A stretch of 64,000 nt of DNA from positions 79,008,866-79,072,865 of the forward strand of contig NC_060252.1 of assembly GCF_921293095.1 (NCBI RefSeq), written 5' to 3'. Below, piece by piece: positions 10,349 to 21,857 of the stretch. The DNA is from Ischnura elegans. Taxonomy: Eukaryota; Arthropoda; Insecta; Odonata; Coenagrionidae. A model generated the notes under the pieces. That model saw nothing but the letters and a program-made list of their open reading frames with translations, was not told where the DNA came from and made no database searches. The position numbers and the translations under genes are program-made. How positions within the stretch are numbered: the first letter of the stretch is position 1; each line of letters starts with the position of its first letter.

Positions 10349-12492
10349 ACTCTCGCTCCATGCCTGGGATTCGGGACTGGTCTTCATTCTCTATGGCTTG
10401 TTTTTCATCGCACACATTCCTTTTGCTTTTCCCTTCATCAGTCCTATATTTTGAAACCCGAAACCACTCTCCAATGCTCCTCTTTACGCATTTAAGGTCA
10501 AACAGTGCTCCAGGCACATTTTTGGCCTTCAAACTCTGCAAAGTAGTTTTAAAACAATGTGGTGAATATTTGGAAATATGTTTACTTATAGGGTTTTCTA
10601 CTTACTAAGCATAAGTGAAGTAACTAATGAATAACTTAGTAAGGTAGATTTTTCAATTGAAATGGCATAGTTTAAACATAATAAATTATCAAACCCTTTA
10701 CAAAAGTGTGTCCATGATACGATTAATTCACGATTACACAAATATATATTCAACTTCACCAATTGATTAGGAGAATATAACTACGACATACACACTTAAA
10801 AGGAATATAATTGTAATACACTTACCAAATATCACATTTATGATGGCGCTGAAATGGACCTCAAACGCCATCTTATTTTCTGATCTGCCTTTCATGCAGA
10901 AGTTGACTGCTAGCTCATTGGACATCAGGATTGAGGGACATGTCACTCACCGTTTTATTCAACCCAGCGCTCATCTGGTTGTGATGCGTACATTTAAATA
11001 TCATTTTAGACGACCTGTCCTTCAAGAAACAAGTCTGAAAAATAGTATGAAAACGAGGAAATTAAGAATATGGTCTCATTAGAGAGAGTTCATCCATGGT
11101 ATCATTAGAGCCACAGAAATGCTTATGTTATGATGAAATTGCTACTCAAATACTAAAAATACAAAAATGTTTACAATTTAATTGGAATACCTACCAAATA
11201 CTCCCTATATTTTACATTCTCCCCAAGTGTTTCCTCTACATTTAAGAGGTCACCCACATCATTAATAGGGAATGAATGCATGTCCTCAAATTCACTCCCA
11301 ATGGACCGTATGCCTGGCAGTCCAACGACGCGACTTTCTAGGTCACCAAGCTTGTTCTTTACCTCCGTCATGGCATCACTGTCCTCGAGAATGTGCCTGG
11401 CAATCTTTCTTTTTACATCCCTCACCTCCTCCAAAACCTCATTTTTCATGGAAGCAAGGAAGTCTATGGATTGAAAATGATAGCAATTAGGTACTTCTGT
11501 GGAAGCTATTGTGAGCTCACAACTTCCAAGTAATTAAATAGCATGGCATACCCATGATCTGCTTATTTGGCAAATCAGTGTGACGAGGGAGCCCAGACCC
11601 TGATACTTGGACTCCCTTATCACATTGCACACGGACACATTGAACACCTTTTGAAGCCACCTCTGTTTGTATATTACATGTACGTGTCTACTAGCCAGAG
11701 CAAGAGAATTTCACGAAAAATGCTAATGCTTACCAGGTGACGGTGGTTTGGGTAGGATATTATGCTCTTCATCGTCTACCTCAGACGAGCTCTCATTTGG
11801 ATATCTCCAATTATTTGGAAAAAGGAGAACTCCAATTCTTTGGAGTTCTTCTCCTTTTTCCAAAATTTTGCATCTCCGCTTTGAAGAATGTCTCCAAATC
11901 AGTGTCATCACACTCGGCCATTTTCCGCTCAATGGCAATGGCTTCTTCAAGAGTTTCTGGGAGAAGAATTTTTATTATGTCACTATAATTGATGAAAGGA
12001 AGGAGTTGCAAATACACAATGTCAAAAATATACTGTGGTGAGTTATTTATACTAGAGCGAGACAGACAACAGTTCCCTATAGTATCACATACACATGATG
12101 AAGGACATTATTGTTAGTCAAACGGATTAAATTGAATGTAACTCAGTAAAAAAAAATAAAAAATGAAATAATAATTGGCAAGGAAATAGTTTAAGGTACA
12201 TTTATTTTGCCTGCATAAATTGTTATTCCCCCCTTAAACTAAATAACAAATATTATTTTACTAACTCACCAAGTGGATGTGTACATAATTTTACATCAAT
12301 TACATCCCACCCATCACTAGGTGGAGATGCAATCTTAAAAGCCCGAGAGACAGCTGCCCAATTATAGCTGTCCCTGGGGTAGTGACAAACTATTTTGTCT
12401 TGGATGAGCTTCACCCAAGACGAGGGAACTGCCTGAACAGTTAACCCACTATATCCTCCATGTGGGAGAAATCCCACCACTTGCCAGGGCAT
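10341..12492 (-). pseudogene. DUF4806-type gene, decayed
   Basis: Proposed exons (minus): 12,492-12,270, 11,956-11,734, 11,463-11,195, 11,034-10,826 and 10,535-10,341. Exon 1 has the VQAVPSSWV block and a CHYP motif. Exon 2 carries AIAIERKMAECDDTD. Exon 3 has SFPINDVGDLLNVEE. Exon 4 has NELAVNFCMKGR. The last has IGEWFRVSK. This series is typical of arthropod proteins with a DUF4806 domain, whose function is not established. Exons 1 to 3 join in phase. Frame is lost inside exon 2 at a palindromic insertion (11,813-11,865) and again in or after exon 4, so it is probably non-functional. An acceptor just before the ATG hints at a 5' exon. It lies directly downstream of a CACTA transposase on the same strand. 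Confidence 0.55.
11813..11865. repeat. Palindromic insertion inside an exon
   Basis: An inverted repeat of about 22 bp (TTTGGAAAAAGGAGAA then CTCCAA, and its complement with a 3-base indel) sits between the conserved KRRRTPK and NWRYPNES segments of the DUF4806-type gene. The frame differs on its two sides, so it looks like an inserted palindrome. Confidence 0.75.
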
Positions 12493-12827
12493 CCTGAAAG
12501 AGTGAAAAAATCAATTACTAAAATATTATATTCAAAGAAACACTATTGTATACTGGAACTAATGTTCATAATAACGTCATTAGCCAACATACCATACAAT
12601 AATAAGCATACACTATGAGAGCAATTCAGCGAGATAGAATTGCTCACAATGAGGAAGAGGATATAATGGAAGCATCATCATTTTCGCTCGAACGTCAGCA
12701 AGTAAAAATGATACTGAGCCCCCTAAACCACTGCCAACAAAAATACCAACATTTCCTAAAGGAGCAGGTGAAGTGTAGGCATAATTAATTTTGCTGAAAA
12801 TTTCACCCACTTAGGAAATTTTGCCAT

Positions 12828-14654
12828 TTCTCTTGGCAATGACAGTTACAACAACTGCAGTGCTATCACTCATGACAACACAATTGTCTGGTGGAGCTAT
12901 TGCTATCCTCGACCCCTTCCAATCTACATAATGATAGCTGGGTCCCTCCAAACCTAAAGGTAGGTTGTGACAGTCCTTCTTTTTGCCAAACTTACACTTA
13001 TCACCAAGTAAATCATTTGGCTGGAGGAATGATTTCTCTTGTAGCCGCTTAACTATTTGAGGTAGAACTCCGTTTGGATTCCTAACAAGTTTTTTGATGC
13101 GTTGCAGTTCATTCTCAAATTTGAATGCACTGAATTGGTCAAGTGGTCAATGCACCCTACAGTCATCCACAACATGCTGTAAACCATGCACATTGTAAGT
13201 CACATTTTCCAAGCCGTAGAGCTGCCCATAGTGTGAAACCACATAATGAAGTAATTTGCCCGCATAACTTGAATTCTCCATGTAAGCTTCAGTTGCCAGG
13301 ATACGGATTGCATAATGCAAGGAGAGGAAATGGTTGTACACAGCTGGGGCTAAAACATCCTTCATCAGAAATGGACCAGTATATAACAGGAACATTCTGA
13401 ATTCGGTGGCTTTCCACCTTAGCAACTCACTTATTGCCCTGGGCTTCCTTGAAAAATCAGTGGGCACACACTTTTGGACTCCCAAAATCTTCTGGTTGAG
13501 AAGGGCAATGCTTCTGGATGGAAGCCGCACGCTATGGACACCACTTGTCCATGACACCATCATCTTCCTCATCACCCCTAAACAAATGAGGTGCATATAC
13601 TCAAATGGAAAATCTTCACCATCCTAATTCCAGGGATCCTAAGGAGGGGAGACACTCCTATGTGATGGGCCTCATCATCCCCCTGGGAAAAGCTGGCATC
13701 ACTCCTACGTTGGGCATTAACCTCATTGAAGACCACTTTATTTTTTAAATACTCTCCGTGAGCACAACATTTGCCACAGCTTGAGTATCCAGTGTGCGAT
13801 TTTATCTGCGCCACAAAGGCCCGAGCAGGGGCATCACAAACATAGCAGGAAACGTTCACGTTAATTACTGTTCCTGTATGCTCAATCCCATCATTTTTCA
13901 GAGAAATCATTTCCTCCACATAGTCGCACAGAAACTCGTTGCATGACTGGGGTTTCTCATAACCATGATAGAGTCCCACAACAAAAGGTGAAATGGCAGG
14001 GAACTCCTCAAGGCATGTAATATGGGCCACACTTGGCTCCCCGAGCTTTTTGATAGTGGGAGACCATCGATGTTGCATTGCAACTGTAACGAGTTACAAT
14101 CACCGATACAGGGGTAAATGTTGAGCAAGTTGACTTCTTAATGCCGAGATGGTAGTAAGTGCCACTTCCTATCACTTTTGAAGAAATCGATTTGGGAGTC
14201 CTCAGCAAGGTCCTCACATCGGCCGGCAGGGCTCTCAAGCTGGGAGATTTCCTAAGTAAATGCAGCAAATCACTCACCTTAGTCATTGCCACGCCATCTG
14301 CTGCCCACTCTGCGAGGGCACTGCGGAAGTCTTCGAGATAGAAACTGGCACTGGAATCGTCAGTATCAATACTGTCGGCCGAGTATTCCGACTCCTCATC
14401 ACTCCCCAGACCCTCGCTGCATGCCTGCACCTTCGGATCGTTCAGAACCATTTCCTCCCTCCAAATCGCCAACAATCCCAGCTACCTCCGGGGCACACGT
14501 CATCAACGGATGCCGGGGGAACCATTTCCGGAGCTTCACCACCACTATCCGACCCACTACTGTCTCTTGCGGTGTGTGCTTTCATCCGTAAACGCCTAAT
14601 TCTCTGCCTACCGCAAATGAAGTCATAAGGCATATAACTACCACCCTTAGGCAT
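12828..14654 (-). pseudogene. CACTA/EnSpm transposase, frameshifted
   Basis: From an ATG at 14,654 the minus strand gives an acidic N-terminal region, then LLRKSPSLRALPADVRTLLRTP, IGSGTYYHLGI, NIDGLPLSKSSGSQVWPIL, a cysteine-rich CYVCDAPAR / CGKC segment, MHLICLGVMRKMM, VTYNVHGLQHVVDD and a C-terminal DCHNLPLG block. The DGLP-FWPIL and HL-GV motifs mark the tnp2-type transposase of CACTA (EnSpm) elements, which cut and paste DNA in the nucleus. At least four frameshifts are needed to follow it (near 14,470, 14,110, 13,620 and 13,145), so it is dead. Terminal CACTA inverted repeats were not found. Confidence 0.7.
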
Positions 14655-16290
14655 TACGGCGAAATTTGCTCAAGAATTACAATAAGCAACTCCAAGCAAT
14701 GACCTGGAACTGACGTAACGATGGAAATTCTTAACTTGAAACCAGGATACCATGCGAGCCAGATCAGCAGTGTTAAGCAGGGAGTGACAAATAATCCACA
14801 GGAAGGATATAATTAATTACACTTACCTTATATGTCTCCCGGCGAAACCACGCGGTAGAAAGCTCTTCAAGCGTCACCGAACACTTTCAAATGAAAACGC
14901 GAATTCGCGAGAGTAAAAGTCACTCACGAAAATATGCAATTGAAAGTCACACACGGCAATCCACGCCGATGAAAATGTAAATGAAATTATGGATGAAATG
15001 TGACGGATGGGAATGATAAATGCAGATGGAAATGGATGGCGATATGAAATGCAAGATGAAAAACACGTGAAATTAGATTAATGAAAATAATTAGATTATG
15101 AAATATATGAGGATGTTTGCGCGATGGAGATTAATGGAAGTTCTTTAAAGAACTGATTATAAATTCAGTGAACGATAACGCTCCAAGACCACCCGAAAAA
15201 CGATAAGCACCACGATGACGACTGAGCACAAAGGCAGAGGACAGCAAAGTGACATGGCGTATATGATGGCGGCGTGTCAGCTTAGGTTCCTTCTACCCAG
15301 AGTGCCCTGGCGCTAGCTCAGAATAACCAGCAGACGAAACCATAAACGAAAGGAAATTAATGCATTTATACCATTCATTTATCCCGATTTCATTTATTGT
15401 TCGAATGTGAATCAAATTTACTCCGTTGATTACGTAATCCAGGGTATTCTTCATAAAACTCGAATTGCCTTTTAGAAGGCGGTAGATATTTCTATGAATG
15501 CATTCACAAAATCCTCCTCATAATGAGTATTTGGCCGTTGCAAGCGTTCAGTATATTAATTTGAATCATTTAAGGCACTAAGTGGTTAGTTATTTACTCG
15601 CAGATACTCTCAAATACGCGCACAAAGTACGCCATACGTGGCAGCCATTTCTACAGAGCAAATCTACCTCACCTGTTGCTATCATGTTTCTGGCAATCTC
15701 GGGACAACATATTAGGATAAACAGTTGCTCATATTTTGCTCCGGACGTTTATATAAACGTCCACGGGCGTGCTAGCTGGGAATGCTGGCACCTATTTCCA
15801 ACCTCTACAATAAAAGAACATTCACTGTGTCTCATCCTATCAAAATTATCAACAAACACTTTCTCTAAGTTTATGCTCGGATATGATGATGATAAGACAC
15901 TACCCTTACACACCTTGGCTGCAGACAATTTATAGTGTGCTGAACTTCTTCAGCACTTGTCACCGTACCCACAGATCCGAGGCTGGATAAAGATTTATCA
16001 GCAACAGCAGCGGTGATTCTTCCATTTCTCTACACTATAATTTGTTTGTGAAAGATAGGTATCACTTCACCTCTTTCCTCCCTGCACTTCAGCTCAAAGA
16101 ACACTAAATTATCGTCGCCCACTTTTTTTCACTCCCCACGTGTTCGGCATATTTAATGTCGACGAACTCTTCGACAAATTCAGTCCCAGGCAGCGATTCC
16201 GTGTCATCGGGCTAGCCAGAACTGGTCCAGCGGAGAAGGGCCTCGTCAGGATCGGCTACATCTGTTGCCAGTTGTGGCAGGATGGGTGCA
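14655..16290. other. Non-coding, with GATGAAAT-rich patch
   Basis: No gene recognised. From about 14,965 to 15,115 the DNA is built of degenerate GATGAAAT/GAAATG units. An open frame at 15,582-15,935 (117 codons, plus) has no recognisable family. Confidence 0.4.
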
Positions 16291-16977
16291 TTAGTAGTTG
16301 TTGGATCCCCTGCGGCCCCGGCCACGCCGGGGCTGTCCCCGAAAGGGCTGCTGAGGTTGACGCTGTTGTCGTGGTGGTCCGCCTTTCCAGGGGCCCTGTT
16401 GCGGCAGCTGTTGGGACGGCTGGAACCCTTCTGGGATTCTTAGCAGGTCGGTGGGGATGGATGGCAGCATTCTCAGGGTGTCTGGCCACCCCATCGTGGC
16501 CACTGCGAGAAGAATCCGGCCCCTGTTGTAAAGGAGCCTTTTAGTTGTTTCTGCGTGGGTCTCCCAGTCAGCTGCTAGTCCGAGGAGGAAGGCTACCTCA
16601 TGTTGATCCCTTGGTTTAAATATAATGGAATTAGCGTTAGTTTTCAAGGTTGCAAATAGTTTTAATACCTCTTCTTCCGCAGGAAGATCTAAATGTTGAG
16701 GTGGTGGAGGCGGTCGTAGAGATTCCCACGTGGTGGGCTGTTGCTGTGATGCGACCGGGTTCTGTAGGGCAGCAATCGCTTGGGTAAGCGTGGTAAGTTG
16801 CTCCGTCATTTGCTGCAGTTGGGCCTCCATGGTAAGTTCCGCGGGTTCCACCTCTGATAAAGTTTGCAATGTAGCCTCAATGGTGGTTTCTTGATCTTCG
16901 TCGAATAAATCTTGCGATCTGGGATCTTTGGGTCTATGTAAATTGTACATGTAGGGGTTTTTAATACTGAAAAGCAC
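16291..16977 (-). CDS. Gag-like ORF with Arg-Gly tail
   Basis: A 228-codon frame with an acidic N-terminus, a Gln-rich helical segment (MEAQLQQMTEQLTTL, likely coiled coil), a Pro stretch, a globular middle (LFATLKTNANSIIFKPRDQHE, TKRLLYNRGRILLAVATMGW) and a basic tail rich in Arg, Gly and Gln ending near GRGRRGSNNY. This layout suits a nucleic-acid-binding Gag of a retroelement, possibly DIRS-like, but I do not recognise the family and no reverse transcriptase is adjacent. It abuts the 3' end of the P-element relic. The start could be further upstream since the N-terminus is unclear. Confidence 0.4.
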   Translation of the reverse strand: MLFSIKNPYMYNLHRPKDPRSQDLFDEDQETTIEATLQTLSEVEPAELTMEAQLQQMTEQLTTLTQAIAALQNPVASQQQPTTWESLRPPPPPQHLDLPAEEEVLKLFATLKTNANSIIFKPRDQHEVAFLLGLAADWETHAETTKRLLYNRGRILLAVATMGWPDTLRMLPSIPTDLLRIPEGFQPSQQLPQQGPWKGGPPRQQRQPQQPFRGQPRRGRGRRGSNNY

Positions 16978-18950
16978 TGCTGCTGCTGCTGCTGGGCCTG
17001 GGTGCCCTCCCTACTCTTCCAATTCCCGCGTGAACGAACCCAGGAACTCCTGCATAATTATGCTCTCCCATGACATCAATTTGTTCCTCCACCATTATGC
17101 TCCTGACTGAGGAAATGTTGATGTTTTTGACCACAGAGCATGTTAGAATAGGAACGTGATCTATTGGCACACAATTTCCATTTTTGTTTTCCATCAGTTC
17201 CTTGTGCACTAAATTCTTTTTAAATGCACTTGCAAACTGACGGCAACTCGGGTTATTATTGGAACCAAACATGGATCTAATAACACTAAAGAATATTTCT
17301 AGGCGGTCCTGGCTCAACTTATATGTTCATATGTACATATTTTAAAATACATTCGGTTTCGACCCATTTTTCATAAATGGCCATAACACTTATCATGCAG
17401 ACCCTCAAACCAACAAAACCAGCTTTTCTGGGGCTAGTACAAATATGAGTCCCATCTCCAAGCTTCAGCTTCTGGATGTAATCATACATTTCATGGAAAA
17501 AACCTTATGTCTCTCTGTATTTCCGCATGTCAATGGTACGTTTACTACCCTTACTGAAAATAGATCGTGAGTTTAAAACATCAAAAAGTCGTTTGAACAT
17601 TTTTATAAATATAATAGTACCATTACAATTCTCAAAACCAGAGATCTTTTTTACCTGGCAATATGTCGATGCATCAGCTACTGAGTTGCTGAGTAGCTGA
17701 ACAGCCAACTTAACCTTCATGATTTGCTGCCTGTAATTGATATGACCAGCCCTCAATTTAATAGCAACATGCAGGCCTTCTTTTCTTTACAGCTTCTCAA
17801 GAGACTCAATAAGAGCCCAATGAATTGCTTGACCTTCCCCATCAAACAAACATTTTTTGTCCCCTAATGTATTTCTGACCAGTATCAGCATGTGGCATGC
17901 ATCAAGGAATATAGATACTGGCTCTTGAGTGACCGGATGCGGGAAAGAAGTTTGCAAGTTTGCATAATGCATTAAAGTGCAACCTACGTTATTAGCCATG
18001 GAAAAATTTACACAAGGACCGTCAAATGTCATTGATGTAACCTTTAAATTAGGGTGATGTACCGACTCCAAGCATGCTTTCACTAATGAGCATCGCTATT
18101 TCCCGTTAAGACCATCGATTAAAAAAATATCCAATAGGTACCTTCCAACTACTATTGAGTCCAAAAAGCATGATTACCAATGCCTCTTTTGCAACAGGCA
18201 TTTGGTCAACCTCCGCAAAATTTCCACCAAAACGAACATGACCCCACGTCTCTTTCCCATCAAATTCCGAAAACCTCCTTGCAGATATTTCATCCATCAC
18301 AAGGCTACATAGAAGAGGAAAAGATTCTCAGCAGTCAAATGTAATAAATCTTTTGCCTCCTTACAAAACCCATGCATAAAATTCATAGTTTCATACCATC
18401 TACTGAGGGTACGGGGATGTGGCAAGCAAGAATCAAATGTTTTACGAACATAAGAATATGCCTTAGGGGAATAGTAGTTAAGCGTAAAAGCAAATGCTCT
18501 CATCTCCGGTGAATACTTATGAGGCAGTTTCAAACCATTGCTTTTCTTGATCCGGCGCATCAAAAGGTCTTTATTGCCCTTTGAAGCACTCTCAAGAAAA
18601 GTTGCGCATTCATCATTGATATGGTTTTTCTTTTGGAGTTCACTAATACGATAACATACTGCAGGGTAGTAACCTTACCTTTAAGCCTACTCCTTGTTTG
18701 CCTTAGAGCCTTTAACTTCCTGTTCATGGAAGCTAGTCTCCCCATGACACTTCAGCTTCAATGACAGGAATTTCTTCCTTTGTGTGTCAGGACCACAGCA
18801 CTTATGTCCTCCTGAATAGCTGAGGATGGCCCTGGCTAAGGTGCATCGGCCAGCACCACTTCATTTGGCTCTATCAATTCTTGAGCATGATCAGGCATAT
18901 CCATCCTTGCTCTCTTTCTAGGTTGTCGTTTCACCTGTAATTGTGTATTA
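16978..18950 (-). pseudogene. P-element (THAP9-like) transposase relic
   Basis: Minus-strand pieces in order: a coiled coil (LKALRQTRSRLKGKV), YSPEMRAFAFTLNYYSPKAY with LPHPRTLSRWY, a strand with MPVAKEALVIM, VTSMTFDGPCVNFSMANNVG, FLDACHMLILVRNTLG, KVKLAVQLLSNSVADA with FDVLNSR, and LSQDRLEIFFSVIRS with NNNPSCRQFASAF. These are the RNase H-like and C-terminal domains of P-element transposases, which in animals are usually preceded by a THAP zinc finger. No THAP domain is seen here. Several frame changes and stops separate the pieces, so no full product is possible. Confidence 0.75.
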
Positions 18951-18955
18951 AAAAT

Positions 18956-20385
18956 TAAATGCAATTAATTCTCTCTCATGGTCACATATCAATTGATGTA
19001 GCTCAATGGACAGCACTTGTTGCACACTAACACATTGTAAACTACACTAAAGATTCATATGTAATTCAATATTCAAAGAAAAAGTCATCATAGAAACTAT
19101 AACCTACTTTATTATGAAACCTACTTTATATGAAATTAGTTATTAATGCCTGAAGATCTTAATTCTTTAGAATACTTAAGTTAGAGATAATGGTCACATA
19201 TTGTTAAAGCATATACTATTGAACAGAAAAATAAGTACACATTCTTATTTTAGCATTCAAATTTGGTGTTTCAAATTATTTACGGTGAAATTTCATAGAT
19301 ATGCTGAAATTATAGCGTTTTTGGCTTAAATATTGCAAAAATTTCTTAACAAACAAATTAAAAATCAGTAGATTATCGTGTCTTTTACGATTTGAACTTT
19401 TACCGCTACTATGCCTGGAAGATAACATTAACAACATCAAATGAATCTGAATTTGACAATGCAATTCCAAGCTAGCAGAAATAGAACCTCTTGCGTCAAC
19501 AGTTAAATACTGTTTTGGGTCATATTAACATAAATCTACTGTACCACCTACCACTAAGCAGCATTACTTCTATAAGAATGCACATACCTCGAACCAGAAG
19601 TGCAGGGTAACATTATGTTGTCTTAGGCTTGCTTTCATGAAATTGGCTTAGAATCATGTTCACCTCATGATCATGAGCTTATTTCAAACCCTATTCTGTC
19701 CTGTTGTAATACATCTATGTGCAAAACTAAGCTATCTATCATTTACAATGCAAGGCAATAAGAAAAAAAGCAAATGATATATTGGCTGTGTTGTCCTATA
19801 ACTTGAAGAAAGAGATATTGCTGTGAACTTCACTACTTACCCCTGAAAGCAAATGTTATAGGCTAAGTTGAAGGAAATCATCCCAAATAACTTTAGCACT
19901 TACCTAATAGCAAGTATGAGTTAAATATGGAGCAAAATATTCTGATGAGTGGTGCAAAACAAAGAATAGATATGTTGATACCAGTGCTAAAGACTGTCAC
20001 ATCTTGCTTGACAGCAATGTTATGGCTAGAAGCAAGTCTGGAAACCTTTCAAATGTTATAGGAACGAAATAAATACACAATATAAATTTCAATTAGCTAT
20101 TAATTCTTCAACAATTTTTGAAATGTTACAAATAATAATTTATTTTTTGTGACATTCATGGTGAAACACAAACTCTTTACACCTTCATCACCTTCAGATT
20201 GCCAAGTGTTCATTAAATATTGAAGGCCAATTCCCTTCCCTGCCAACCTGATTATCATATATGATGATAAACCCTATCTCGCAGAGGTTTTAGAGTAGGA
20301 AGTAATTCCCTTTTTCTCTTGCTCTGCTCTTGCCTCTTTAAGAAGGACTGCAGAGTAAAACTGAACTGTTCAATCATACCTTCAC
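18956..20385. other. Non-coding stretch
   Basis: AT-rich DNA with no recognised gene. A likely acceptor near 18,946 (minus) precedes the P-element relic, so part of this may be its intron. Confidence 0.4.
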
Positions 20386-21857
20386 TCACAAATACCTTTC
20401 CACAATTTTTTTTAAGTTCAAGGCATCTATGTGTGAATTATGCCCACTGTTGCTGAAGTCTTTCAGAACTTCTTCCACTAATTTGCTCTGAGCATTGGAC
20501 TTCCTGCCTGGCAGCACTTTCTTTAAAAGGGGCAAGGTGTCCGAAAACCCTGCAACAACTGCACCAAAGTCTTCCAATGTATTACAGTGGTTCACTGCTG
20601 CCAACACCATTCTGGCATCAAATTGGACATTGTGTCCTTCAAGTATCACCTTCTTAAAACTCTTCAGATAATCAATAAAAGCACATAAACCTTCCTCATG
20701 ATTACCTGAGATGACTGGCTTGCCTTCACAATACAGAAGTCCATCTACTGCTCTAATGTGAGTGATTTCACTAACCCTGTCGGGAATGCCCTTATCAGGG
20801 TAAAGGCAGCATGAAAAACTCGTGCTTCCCACTGCACCAATTTGAAGCAGCTCTGCATTCCCTGACAAGCCAGTTGTTTCAGCATCAAAAAACACAGTTG
20901 TACATGCATCACCCCCAAGAACAAGATAAGAATAAAAAACACTATTAATATCAGGGTCATAGGCCATCCCTGTTTTATACGTTATCCCTTCTTTAGCCTC
21001 TTTTAACTTCAGCATGCCCATAGAGGAAAGACAACCTCCTCTGCTTAAAAGAGCATGTTTCCCTCTTCTCAGCCAGTGACTTTCTTTTCAGGCTAAGTCG
21101 TGCCCTGTAGCGAATTGTTTTGTGACCAGGGGATATCAGTAGATTTTTTTTACATCAGTGACATATGTTACACCAACATTTTTTGGCAGACTGCAGCTGC
21201 CACCCGGAAATCATTAGACTCAGATGACCCATAATGTCTCATTTTCGGTCAGTGCCTTACTGGCAACAATAGCATTAAATTTTCATTACATTGAGTAGAG
21301 CCACAAGGAGCCAAACAATCAGAATTACTGGCAAATTTCTGAAATACATTTTGTAACTCAATTTGCAACCTCTCCCCTACAAGACCTATTCCTTTAGGAA
21401 GACCCTTGTGCATATATGACTCCGGATCTTTCACATATCCACACCATGAGCCACAATCTCTGTGGATGTCAAAAGCATGCGGAACAATATTTGTAATGGC
21501 CTTTCTAAGTAGGTCTGGTTGGCCTCTGTTTTGCTGCAGGGCATAGCCAAAGCATCTCTGGAGGTACTTGATGACCATGGGAGTGAGAGATTTATGGTTT
21601 GATCTCAAAGAATACAGGGAATTTCCCAAATTCTTCTTGGCGTGATTGATGTCAAAGACCTTTTTAACATCACCCACTTCACTCATCAGTTTTGCAGCTC
21701 TTGAAGAATCATCGCCAACAACTGTCCCTACTTTAACATTAGCTGCCTTCAAGGGTGTACTTTGGGTAACTAACTCCAAGGCTAGATCAGCTTCCATGGC
21801 TTTAGCACTCCCAGACCAGTTACGACGACAATCATGTTCTTTCTTGCCGTAATTATT
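20386..21857 (-). pseudogene. Mutator-like domain plus DEDDh exonuclease
   Basis: Reading on the minus strand from 21,857: NNYGKKEHDCRRNWSGSAKA, GTVVGDDSS, FDINHAKKNLGNSLY and FGYALQQNRG, the Mutator-like transposase domain found in many arthropod proteins. A linker follows (YGSSESNDFRVAAAVCQK, then a basic ARLSLKRKSLAEK block in a shifted frame). Then comes an exonuclease domain: VFFDAETTGLSG (first D and E), GHNVQFDARM (D) and HNSHIDALNL (H and D), a complete DEDDh set. It resembles the exonuclease domain of PML-like and DnaQ-type proteins. Frameshifts and stops lie between 21,249 and 21,021. The Mutator-like part is joined in frame to YqaJ at its N-terminal side. Confidence 0.65.

Noticed and set aside
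12613-12810. 65-codon minus-strand frame downstream of the CACTA pseudogene
   Set aside because: No conserved motif; it lies beyond the recognised C-terminal block and could be untranslated sequence.
15582-15935. 117-codon open frame, plus strand
   Set aside because: No motif, no splice context and no similarity to anything nearby; likely chance.
16976-16996. Short GCT/CAG triplet run
   Set aside because: About six units only; an ordinary short microsatellite at the edge of an ORF.
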